NCBI RefSeq assembly: GCF_017833415.1
Contig: NZ_JAFICC010000001.1
Coordinates: 434,001 to 498,000, forward strand
Direction: 5' to 3'
DNA: 64,000 bases
Source: Flavobacterium sp. 1355
GTDB lineage: Bacteria > Bacteroidota > Bacteroidia > Flavobacteriales > Flavobacteriaceae
A model generated the notes under the pieces. That model was given only the letters and a program-made list of their open reading frames with translations, searched no databases and was not told the DNA's origin. Below are positions 43,205 through 51,651 of this stretch, one piece after another (within the stretch, counting starts at the first letter, position 1; each line of letters begins with the position of its first letter). Both the position numbers and the translations under genes were made by a program.

Positions 43205-43612
43205 CTATTTATTAATCAATTTTTCAAGCCTCACCATCATTTCATCTTTCTCTTTCAACATACGCTCGTACAAAGCAATTTTGTCTTCATGAAGTGAAAT
43301 CAATTTTTCAATTGGATGAATATTAATTGTTCCATAATTAAATGAATTGCCAAAAGCGTATTCTCCAAAAGTATTAGAAATAATATTTATCGCTTGTTCT
43401 TCATCAAAATTCTGAAAAGCTTCAACAGGAATTTTTAATACAGCCGAAATTTGTTTCAGCAGGCTTTCTTCAATTACATCTTTTTGCTCCAGCATAGAAA
43501 TTTTCTTTTGGTTCCAGTCTTCGCCCAGATCATAAGCCAATGCTTCCTGTTTTATGTTAAGCATTTCTCTAAAACGTTTTACGTTTCTTCCCTGATGTAT
43601 TTTCTGTTCCAT
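43205..43612 (-). CDS. XRE-family regulator with C-terminal coiled coil, copy 2
   Basis: A 135-residue paralog of the gene at 28873-29274. The start MEQKIHQGRN at 43612 is shared with that copy. The HTH domain and the C-terminal coiled coil (DKIALYERMLKEKDEMMVRLEKLI) are almost unchanged, while the middle (residues 75-95) differs. The sequence identity continues through the upstream region and the downstream terminator, so a whole segment was copied. Each copy sits next to an accessory gene. Target unknown. Confidence 0.88.
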   Translation of the reverse strand: MEQKIHQGRNVKRFREMLNIKQEALAYDLGEDWNQKKISMLEQKDVIEESLLKQISAVLKIPVEAFQNFDEEQAINIISNTFGEYAFGNSFNYGTINIHPIEKLISLHEDKIALYERMLKEKDEMMVRLEKLINK

Positions 43613-43714
43613 AATGAATATCAATTTTTCTGAAGGCTCAAATATAAAGCTATTTGTATAAAAAGTCCTGATTTCAAAGATAAAAAATATCCTGCAAAAT
43701 ATCCTTTATTGACT

Positions 43715-44596
43715 TTAGTTGATGTAAAATGACTTTGGCTTTGCCATTATTTCAACTTTTTCATCTGTGATAATTTCCATGATGTTATTCTCAATGGTAT
43801 TAGATAAAGCCGTCATAGGTACATCGGTTGGCCTGTTTTCGAATGGGTCCTGCATAATAATCGCGGTTTCTTCTACGGCCAACAGAATTAGAGGAATGAT
43901 AATAGCAATTGCAATCTCTGTAAAAGGAAAAATGTCATCCAGGCCAAAAGGCAGTATGGAAGCAAGTACATATATTAAAAAATGAATTAAAAAGCTGTAT
44001 GATCTTGGAAAAATGGTGTTTTTAATGCGTTCACATTTACCCATTGAGTCATTGAGCCGACTAATTGTGCTGTCTATCTGTGCCTGTTTAATAGGGTCAA
44101 GACTTAGATTATGAGATGCTTCTTTAAGATGTTCCGAATGTTTGGTTAAAAGTTTGGAAGGAATGTTATTGGCACTGATTTTTTGTGCATCTAAGTAGGC
44201 TTGAACTTTAACTGAAAAAGTTTGTTTACGAAGGCTTTCTGATAAGGCATAACACCAAATAATCTGCCTGTTTGCAAATTCTGTAACTGTATTATCTTCT
44301 GCAGGAAAAAATTGTTTGACTTGTCTTATAAGGGTTCGTGATTCATTTACAATTTCTCCCCATACCTTGCGTGCTTCCCACCAGCGGTCATAGGATTGTG
44401 CCGTGCGAAATGCTAAGAGTAATGCCACAATGGTACCTGTAACTGTTGTTATGGATAAGGGAATAGTTAGCAAATGGAGATAGGTATAAAGGTCAATAGT
44501 GGTAATAATTGATGCATACAAAATAATAAGAAAAAGATCTGTCCATAAATGTTTTAGAAAGAAAAATATGGCTTTGTAATTGTTTTTAACTAACAT
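43715..44596 (-). CDS. Bestrophin-family (UPF0187) channel protein
   Basis: A 293-residue membrane protein of the bacterial bestrophin family, which form anion or sodium channels. The signature RTAQSYDRWWEARKVWGEIVNESR (about 64-87) follows the first two membrane helices. Two further hydrophobic segments lie at about 202-245 (LIHFLIYVLASILPFGLDD, then IAIAIIIPLILLAVEETA). The short C-terminal tail ends PKSFYIN. It is convergent with no operon partner. Ion selectivity cannot be read. Confidence 0.93.
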   Translation of the reverse strand: MLVKNNYKAIFFFLKHLWTDLFLIILYASIITTIDLYTYLHLLTIPLSITTVTGTIVALLLAFRTAQSYDRWWEARKVWGEIVNESRTLIRQVKQFFPAEDNTVTEFANRQIIWCYALSESLRKQTFSVKVQAYLDAQKISANNIPSKLLTKHSEHLKEASHNLSLDPIKQAQIDSTISRLNDSMGKCERIKNTIFPRSYSFLIHFLIYVLASILPFGLDDIFPFTEIAIAIIIPLILLAVEETAIIMQDPFENRPTDVPMTALSNTIENNIMEIITDEKVEIMAKPKSFYIN

Positions 44597-44651
44597 ATTT
44601 CAAGTTTCAGATTATTGGTTTTGAGTGTTTACGTTTTATCACTTTTTTAAT

Positions 44652-44686
44652 AATAAGACGGTCACCATAATAGTGACCGTTTTATT
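44652..44686. terminator. Terminator between sulfatase and bestrophin genes
   Basis: The core stem ACGGTCAC/GTGACCGT is extended by weaker AT pairs to 14 bp with a 7-nt loop. It lies 35 bp after the sulfatase stop (minus strand) and upstream of the bestrophin gene, and may end the sulfatase transcript. Confidence 0.65.
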
Positions 44687-44720
44687 AAATGCTGAATACG
44701 GCTTTAAATTCATTTAATCC

Positions 44721-47117
44721 TTATTCTTTTCTAAAAGCTCTGGCCGCATCTCTTTCTAAGTCAAGATATTGTTCTTTACCCGTATTCACTGTAACAAAAG
44801 AGATAGTTCCTCCAACGAATTCACTTGTAGATGATGTATACTGTTTGCTTACCGGATCACCACTATCATAACCCACACAAAGACCATCTCCTACAAGTGT
44901 AAATTTACCTACCTGAGCTTTCATTGCACCTGTTGAAACCTGTTTGTCATTGATATACAATTTTGCAGTTCCGATTGATTCGTGGTGTTCACCGGCTTTT
45001 TCTTTGGTGAATTCCATTCCAAAAGTATATTTACCAGGTTTTAAAGGCTCAGCAGAAACCAATTGTTGTTCTGTAATACCAAGGAAATTATAAACATAAT
45101 ACAATTTATGATCCTTGATAAATAAACTGTGACCTCCAAAACGGGAGCCGTGGGCAAAAATTACCCCGGCGGTATTGGCATCAGTTAGCTCTACATTAGC
45201 TACAATTTTATATGATTTTCCTCTGATATTAACAGCCACTGCTTCTGGAACCTGACTGGTGTGAGGATAATAGGTATAGCTATCACGCACAGATTCTTCG
45301 GTAGGTCGTTCAATACCAGCCTGAACAACTGCAGGATGATCATCTAATGGTAAAGCATTATTTTTCAATGCTTCTTCCATATATAATTTCTTCAATGCCT
45401 CCAGCTTTTCCGGATTTTTTTGTGCTAAATCAACAGACTCAGCACGATCTGTATCGGTATGATACAATTCCCATTTATCCTGGTCAAATTTACCAACACC
45501 TGTAAGGGGCGCATGGACTGCTACTGCTTTCCAGCCATCCTGCCAGATAGCTCTGGTTCCCAGCATGGTATAATACTGCACTTTCTTTTGCGTAGGTGCA
45601 TCTGGTTTTGCATCGAACGTATATTTCATCGAAATACCAGATATTGGATACTGGTCAACTCCTTTATACACTTTTGGCATTTCAAGTCCACAAATATCAA
45701 GAAGGGTAGGAACGATATCAACTGCATGATGGTATTGATTGCGCACTTCACCACGGGCTTTTATACCCTTAGGCCATGAAATTACCAATGGATCGGCAGT
45801 ACCTCCGGCATAATTGGAATAACGCTTGAACATTTTAAAAGGAGTTGAAAAAGCAGCAGCCCATCCTGTTGGATAATGCTCATAGGTGTTTGGCCCGCCC
45901 AATTCGTCAATTAGTTTCATATTCTCCGCTAAATCATCGGGATAACCATTGAAGAATTTATTTTCATTTACAGAACCACTCGGGCTTCCTTCTCCTGACG
46001 CACCATTGTCGGCTGCATATAATATTATGGTATTATCATACTGCCCAGTTGCTTTCAAATGGTCAATAATGCGTGCAACCTGATCATCGGTATATTCAGA
46101 AAATGCGGCATACACCTCACACAAGCGAGAGAATAATTTTTTTTCATCGGCATTCAGTGTATTCCATGGACGCACAGCATCAGCCGGATTTGCCTGATCT
46201 GTTGGCATTGGGTTCCATTCTGTCAGTTTGGTCCCTTTTGGAAAAATTCCTTTATCAATCATGCGGGGCAAAACCCATTTGCGATACGCATCATACCCAT
46301 CATCAAATTTTCCTTTGTATTTTGCAATATAATCTTTAGGTGCCTGGTGTGGTGCATGATTAGCCCCCGGGCAAAACCACATAAACCAGGGCTTGGAAGG
46401 ATTCGCTGATTTTTGATCACTCAGCATTTTAATTGCCTGATCAGCAAGATCCTTGGATAAGTGATAGCCTTTTTCAGGGCTATAGGGCTGTTCGATAGCG
46501 TGGTTGTCTTCTGTTAGATCCGGATAGAATTGATTGGTTTCTCCTCCAATAAATCCATAAAACCGATCAAATCCTTGTTGTAATGGCCATTGGCTTTTAC
46601 TTGCTCCTGCCGAAAGATCGGTTTCCGGCACATTATGATCTTTTCCTAACCAAAAAGTACTCCATCCATTCTCCTGTAAGATTTGAGCCATCGTCGCGGT
46701 CTGAGCCGGCAGCAAACAACTGTATCCCGGAAACCCATTTGCTCCTTCGGTAATAGTTCCCATACCATTAAGGTTATGATTTCGTCCTGTAAGAAGAGAA
46801 GAACGTGTTGGAGAACAAAGTGCAACCGTATGCCACTGGGTATAAGTTAAGCCCTCGGCAGCCAATTTATCCATAGTTGGCATACTGATTCTTCCGCCAT
46901 ACGGAGACCAGGCCGCCAGTCCTGTATCATCATAAAGGATAAAAAGGATATTGGGTGAGCCCTCCGGGGCTTTCTTACGGATGAAGGGCTTCCAGTCTGG
47001 TGTTGATTCCCGGACATCCAATTTTATAACCCCTTTGAAAGGTTCCTGAGCATAACCGCAATAACCTAATAATATTACAGTGAGAATTGAGAACAGTATT
47101 TTTTTACTCATAATCAT
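44721..47117 (-). CDS. Exported arylsulfatase
   Basis: A 798-residue sulfatase with an N-terminal signal peptide (cleavage near GYAQ). The active-site motif is C101-S-P-T-R105, followed by SSLLTGR; the cysteine must become formylglycine, so an FGE enzyme is needed elsewhere. Metal ligands lie in FILYDDTG near the N-terminus and in ILYAADNGASGEG near residue 370. The C-terminal 200 residues form an additional beta domain with VIFAHGSRFGGHSLFIKD. This matches large type I arylsulfatases. No sulfated-glycan gene cluster is adjacent. Substrate unknown. Confidence 0.95.
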   Translation of the reverse strand: MIMSKKILFSILTVILLGYCGYAQEPFKGVIKLDVRESTPDWKPFIRKKAPEGSPNILFILYDDTGLAAWSPYGGRISMPTMDKLAAEGLTYTQWHTVALCSPTRSSLLTGRNHNLNGMGTITEGANGFPGYSCLLPAQTATMAQILQENGWSTFWLGKDHNVPETDLSAGASKSQWPLQQGFDRFYGFIGGETNQFYPDLTEDNHAIEQPYSPEKGYHLSKDLADQAIKMLSDQKSANPSKPWFMWFCPGANHAPHQAPKDYIAKYKGKFDDGYDAYRKWVLPRMIDKGIFPKGTKLTEWNPMPTDQANPADAVRPWNTLNADEKKLFSRLCEVYAAFSEYTDDQVARIIDHLKATGQYDNTIILYAADNGASGEGSPSGSVNENKFFNGYPDDLAENMKLIDELGGPNTYEHYPTGWAAAFSTPFKMFKRYSNYAGGTADPLVISWPKGIKARGEVRNQYHHAVDIVPTLLDICGLEMPKVYKGVDQYPISGISMKYTFDAKPDAPTQKKVQYYTMLGTRAIWQDGWKAVAVHAPLTGVGKFDQDKWELYHTDTDRAESVDLAQKNPEKLEALKKLYMEEALKNNALPLDDHPAVVQAGIERPTEESVRDSYTYYPHTSQVPEAVAVNIRGKSYKIVANVELTDANTAGVIFAHGSRFGGHSLFIKDHKLYYVYNFLGITEQQLVSAEPLKPGKYTFGMEFTKEKAGEHHESIGTAKLYINDKQVSTGAMKAQVGKFTLVGDGLCVGYDSGDPVSKQYTSSTSEFVGGTISFVTVNTGKEQYLDLERDAARAFRKE

Positions 47118-47621
47118 TAAATTTTAAATTAATAAATCCTGAACGTTAAAAAAGAACTAAATACAGAAGCAGTAAAAAGTATGAAATAATGAATTAATTA
47201 TTTTTTAATACTCATAAAATCAGTTTCTTACATTGTGATTGATAATTAAATATATAAAGCTGAATTACATAGCTTTGAAAGAATCAAATAAAAGTAGCGA
47301 TTAACAAAACAGCTAAAATGCAAACTGTGAAATAAATGGTTGCAACTTATAATTTGAAACCAAACTTGTTCAACTCAGTTGATTAATAGTTTTATATATA
47401 CTTATTTTAAATGTCCTAAAAGCTAGTTATGTGTACAGTTTTTTTGACTCTGGCAGATGACTGTATTCAGGTTTGAAATTTATGTTATATAGTTATTATT
47501 CTAACTCCGTATCGACCACCATAAAAAAACTCCTTAAGAAATTAAGGAGTTTTTTTATGGTATATTTTCAGGATATACTCGCGCCGCCAGAGTTGTTTAT
47601 AAATTCTGATTTTCGAATTAC
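47118..47621. other. Non-coding gap upstream of the sulfatase gene
   Basis: About 500 bp with no gene that I can support. It is very AT-rich and would hold the sulfatase promoter at its left end. Near its right end is the perfect hairpin at 47518-47561, which belongs to the leftward hydrolase gene. Confidence 0.6.
47518..47561. terminator. Long perfect terminator hairpin
   Basis: A 20-bp perfect stem (ACTCCTTAA core with A7/T7 tracts and ACCAT/ATGGT ends) around a GAAA loop. It lies 61 bp past the stop of the leftward beta-lactamase-like gene. Confidence 0.9.
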
Positions 47622-49094
47622 TTATTTTTCTTTACGAATAAGTTCAATTTTAGTATCCATATTTCCTCTTATTAACTTTACAGAAGTAGCTTTTCTATCC
47701 ATAAAATCAAATTGTAACAAGTTTGGATAATCTATAATTTTAAATAAACCATTTTTCAAATACACCAACTCGTTATCATTTTTCCCTTTAAAATGCTCCA
47801 ATATTACTGATTCAGCATAGAGACGGTTATTTCTTTCTACTATTTTGGTTTCTACACCTTGTCCATAAAGAAAATCTTCATAAGTTCCAATTAGTTTTTC
47901 CTTTAGAGATAGAGGCATTTCCTGAATGCTTTCATTAGTTGTTTCATTGTTCCAATCCATCAGCTTCAGAATGGTTTTTTGAGTTTGCGCCATTACAGGG
48001 AAACGATTGGGTTTTTCGCCATTGGCCAGAAATGCAAAGCCGTTTCCATCTGTCATGGTAGCGCCAACATTACCGCCGACTCCTGTATTAGAACCGTTGC
48101 AAAAGAACCAGTCATAGTTGTTGTAACCAAAAGACTTTTGCCATCCGTAGCTCCAGCCTCCAACAGCATTTTTTAGAGCTGTTACTGCTGTTACTTTTTT
48201 TGCTACATTATTAGAAATTACTTTGTTGTTTTTATTGCGTAAGGCATTTTGCATTTCAATAGCCAATTTAGCTAAATCAGTTGGCGTAGACCACATGCCT
48301 GATGGGGCAACTTGTGGCGTAATGGGCAAACCTGTTTTAATCACTTTTCCGTCTTTATCATGGACAAGAGCCACATTTGTTAGAAATCCATTTTCATTTG
48401 GCTGGATCATTGTCGTATTTTTCAAACCAAGAGGAGAGAAAATATATGCTGCCGCAAGCTCTGCCATAGGTTTATTAAACGTGTCTTCTAAGGCCATTTG
48501 AATAATGGTATAACCACCGCCACTGTATTGCCAACTGGTTCCCGGCGTAAACAAAAATTCTATTTCTTTATCATATCTCGAAATCTGCCCTAAAAGGCTT
48601 TGTTTTATTGTCGGAATTGCTTCTCCTTCATAATAGTCTTCAAAACCATCCTGAGTTGTACCAGCGGTATGATTTAGAAATTGTCTCCACGTTGGGCTGT
48701 TATTTTCTGTAAACTTGCTTTTTGGTAAATGCCAGCGTTTTAGAAAAGGGTCTATTGGATCATCTAAATTAATTAATCCTTTCTCTTCGAGCATAAAACA
48801 AAGAAGCGCCGTGATGGGTTTTGAAATTGAGGCTGTAGAAAAAGCGGTATTCTGGTCTATTTTTTCTTTCGAATCTGTAGATTTTACACCAAATTGCTTT
48901 GAATATACAATCTCGTAATTTTCAAAAACTACAACACTAAATCCGGGAAGTTTGTATTTTTCTAATTGTTTGTCAATATTTAAACTGTCTGTCAAAAAGC
49001 TATAGTTTTTATTTTTTGACAATGCTTTATGGCTTGTCTGACAATTTGCATTTGTAACTATAAGAAGTACTAGTATATAAATAATATTTTTCAT
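47622..49094 (-). CDS. Serine beta-lactamase-like hydrolase
   Basis: A 490-residue exported serine hydrolase of the class C beta-lactamase/penicillin-binding-protein family (signal peptide ending near ANCQ). The catalytic S89-x-x-K92 is in STASISKP, and the second motif is YSGGGYTI. The C-terminal 120 residues (EKLIGTYEDFLYG onward) add an extra beta domain as in many Bacteroidota esterase-like members. Likely an esterase or peptidase rather than a resistance enzyme. It starts 13 bp after a related hydrolase gene, forming a pair. Confidence 0.92.
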   Translation of the reverse strand: MKNIIYILVLLIVTNANCQTSHKALSKNKNYSFLTDSLNIDKQLEKYKLPGFSVVVFENYEIVYSKQFGVKSTDSKEKIDQNTAFSTASISKPITALLCFMLEEKGLINLDDPIDPFLKRWHLPKSKFTENNSPTWRQFLNHTAGTTQDGFEDYYEGEAIPTIKQSLLGQISRYDKEIEFLFTPGTSWQYSGGGYTIIQMALEDTFNKPMAELAAAYIFSPLGLKNTTMIQPNENGFLTNVALVHDKDGKVIKTGLPITPQVAPSGMWSTPTDLAKLAIEMQNALRNKNNKVISNNVAKKVTAVTALKNAVGGWSYGWQKSFGYNNYDWFFCNGSNTGVGGNVGATMTDGNGFAFLANGEKPNRFPVMAQTQKTILKLMDWNNETTNESIQEMPLSLKEKLIGTYEDFLYGQGVETKIVERNNRLYAESVILEHFKGKNDNELVYLKNGLFKIIDYPNLLQFDFMDRKATSVKLIRGNMDTKIELIRKEK

Positions 49095-49107
49095 CGCTAT
49101 GTTTTAT

Positions 49108-50166
49108 TTATTTTAAAATTGTACCATAAATAACATTCAACATGTCTTGTCTCAATTTTGAATTTCTTTGGTTTAGTAATAGTATAATACCCCAATTTTT
49201 AGTTCTGCTGTAACATATAATAGAAGATTCTCCCATAGAATCGCCGGATTTTAAGTAAATAGTATCTCCATCACTCGTTGAAATGTTTACCGCTAATCCC
49301 ATTTCTCTTTTTTCATCTTTATAAAAGATTTTTTCTGTAATGATGGCCGCTTTTCCTATTGTAGTTTCTTTATTTAAAACCGCTTTCAAATACGTAATCA
49401 TATCAAAAGCATTCGATTTTATTAATCCCGCTGGTGCTGTCACATTCCAGTTCAGGAATTCCTGATTAACGCCTTCGGGGCTGTGCCCCACTGTTTTGTT
49501 TTTTACGCTATACTTTTTTGTCAATGTCGTTTTCAATTTTAATGGCTCAATTATTTTTTGGGTAATAATGGCATCGTAACTTTTGCCATAAACCGTTTCT
49601 AAAATTTGTCCTAATAATGTATAACCAATAGTAGAATAGCGGTATTTTCCGTAATCAATTAGTTGCGTAGAATTATTAACCAAAGTGGTCAATGAATTTT
49701 CGTTTACGCTATTTAAAGGCTGTTGCACATTTATTTCTATCAATTTACCAAAATCAAGATCAGGCAAACCAGATTGGTGTGAAGCCAAATCTGAAATTTT
49801 TATTTTGTTTTTAAGATTTTCATGCAGCACATATACTTTTGGAAGATAGTTATCAATATAATCATCTAGTTTTATTTTATTCTCCAGAACCGCTTGTGCA
49901 ATTAAATTTGAAGTCAAAATTTTTGTAATCGAAGCAATTTCAAACAGTGACTTTTCATTGATATCAATTTGGCTTTCCTTACTTAATTTACCATAAGCGG
50001 TAAAATTTTCTTTATCGTTTTGGATAAAACCAACGCTTATTCCCAAGCCTGGATTTTTTTGATAATTATCCTTTATTATAGAATCAATCTTTTTAAAATT
50101 CTCTTGTCCAAAAGAGAAGTTGTATAGTAATAAAAGTGTTGCTAAAAATGGTATTGAAGTTTTCAT
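49108..50166 (-). CDS. Serine beta-lactamase-like hydrolase
   Basis: A 352-residue serine hydrolase. The ATG at 50166 gives a normal signal peptide (MKTSIPFLATLLLLY, cleavage near SFGQ). The SxxK motif is in EIASITKIL, and the tyrosine motif is YRYSTIGYTLLG. It lacks the C-terminal extension of its downstream neighbour, with which it probably forms an operon. Divergence between the two is high, so the pairing is not a recent duplication. The two may act on different acyl or peptide substrates. Confidence 0.9.
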   Translation of the reverse strand: MKTSIPFLATLLLLYNFSFGQENFKKIDSIIKDNYQKNPGLGISVGFIQNDKENFTAYGKLSKESQIDINEKSLFEIASITKILTSNLIAQAVLENKIKLDDYIDNYLPKVYVLHENLKNKIKISDLASHQSGLPDLDFGKLIEINVQQPLNSVNENSLTTLVNNSTQLIDYGKYRYSTIGYTLLGQILETVYGKSYDAIITQKIIEPLKLKTTLTKKYSVKNKTVGHSPEGVNQEFLNWNVTAPAGLIKSNAFDMITYLKAVLNKETTIGKAAIITEKIFYKDEKREMGLAVNISTSDGDTIYLKSGDSMGESSIICYSRTKNWGIILLLNQRNSKLRQDMLNVIYGTILK

Positions 50167-50321
50167 GGTATCGAATTTTTTTTGGTTAAAAATTATTTCG
50201 ATACAAAGATGTGGAAGAAGCAAGTGCTGTGCGACCGAATGAAAAGATTCGAACGCATTTGTCTGAAAAAATAAGTACGAATCGTTTCAGCTATAAGTAC
50301 GAGTAATTACAAAAAACTGAA

Positions 50322-51464
50322 TTACAATTGCTTACGATACGAAGTTGGCGTGTTTCCGGTATGTTTTTTAAAAGCGGTATTAAATGAAGATTTCGAATTA
50401 AATCCCACTTCGTACAGGATTTCAAGAATAGTTACTTTACTTTTTGTATCATCTTTTAAAATTTCCATCGCATTTTCTATTCGATACGTATTAACGAAAT
50501 CGTAAAAATGCTGTTCTAATTTATGATTGATTAAAAGAGATAAATCACGAACAGGAATTTTGATTGCCACAGAGACATCCTGAATGGTCAAGGAAGGATT
50601 TAAAAATGGTTTTTCCTGAACCATATACTGCTTCAATTTTGATAAAGCGGCGTTGTATTCTTTTTCGTTTACGATTGCCGGTTCATTATTTTTTTCTTCT
50701 AAAACAATATCAGAAACGAGTTTTAGTTTTGAATCGATATTTCTAAATAAATCGGGATGATTTAATGCCTTATATAAATACCAGCAAATAATAAAAAGCT
50801 CTAATACTAAAACTACAATTTTGATCCACTCAGAGATATATGGATAACTTGAAAATTTAAAAATGTTTTTTAAAATGACAATCAAATATAAAATTGAAAG
50901 GACACTTGTAAACTGAAACAGCCAATTATAGGAATTAATACTTGCGCCGGCATTATTTTCAAGATATAGTTTTTTTGCTTTTCTTAATAGCATAAAAACA
51001 GCAAAAACATATACAACAGTCTGAAGATGAAAAAGAATATGATTGAACTGCAATTCTATCATACTTTGACGATGTATAATAAAATTAATTTTAGAGGCAT
51101 TATCTACCGTATAAAAACGAGGCAATAAGACAATATTAGCAATTAAAAAAGGAAGCAAATGCAGGATGTATTTCGGCTTAAACTTAAAATCAGAATAACA
51201 AACTGATAAAACATACAGATAAAAAACAGGAATTTGTAAAAAGGCAAGTGTATTTCTTAACATTCCCAGATTTGAAGGGCCATCTGATATTATTTCAAAT
51301 AAAGGCCCGCTGACATCGATAGCCGTTAGGCATAAAAAAGCAGCAAAAAGATAATTGCTTATCTTGTATTTTGTTTTAACTGTCACCAGAAAAAAGGCAA
51401 ATAATAACGAAATGAACAGGGATATTATAGTTATAATAAGCAATACATTAATCTTATCATTCAT
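50322..51464 (-). CDS. Membrane-bound AraC-family regulator
   Basis: A 380-residue protein with seven or more hydrophobic segments in the first 240 residues and a C-terminal AraC-type domain (about 280-380). The DNA-binding helices are LTIQDVSVAIKIPVRDLSLLINHKL and KVTILEILYEVGFNSKSSFNTAFKKHTGNTP. This architecture (membrane sensor plus AraC domain) occurs in Bacteroidota. It lies 155 bp upstream of the two serine hydrolase genes on the same strand, so it may control them. Signal unknown. Confidence 0.9.
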   Translation of the reverse strand: MNDKINVLLIITIISLFISLLFAFFLVTVKTKYKISNYLFAAFLCLTAIDVSGPLFEIISDGPSNLGMLRNTLAFLQIPVFYLYVLSVCYSDFKFKPKYILHLLPFLIANIVLLPRFYTVDNASKINFIIHRQSMIELQFNHILFHLQTVVYVFAVFMLLRKAKKLYLENNAGASINSYNWLFQFTSVLSILYLIVILKNIFKFSSYPYISEWIKIVVLVLELFIICWYLYKALNHPDLFRNIDSKLKLVSDIVLEEKNNEPAIVNEKEYNAALSKLKQYMVQEKPFLNPSLTIQDVSVAIKIPVRDLSLLINHKLEQHFYDFVNTYRIENAMEILKDDTKSKVTILEILYEVGFNSKSSFNTAFKKHTGNTPTSYRKQL

Positions 51465-51651
51465 TATTTTTTTGTGGTATAGTTAGGGTTTATAGTGTTT
51501 TAAAGGCGAATATAAGAAATATTATTACTACAATTTAGGAACTTTTGAAATTGAGTCAGAAATGGACTAGCGGCACAAATACCAACATCCTTTTTTAATG
51601 TAAAAACTTTAAATTATTTCAGTATATTTAAGAAGTATTAAAGCTTAACAA

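Noticed and set aside
47473..47730. Plus-strand open frame over the hairpin before the hydrolase gene
   Set aside because: It runs through the terminator stem and antisense to the hydrolase C-terminus.
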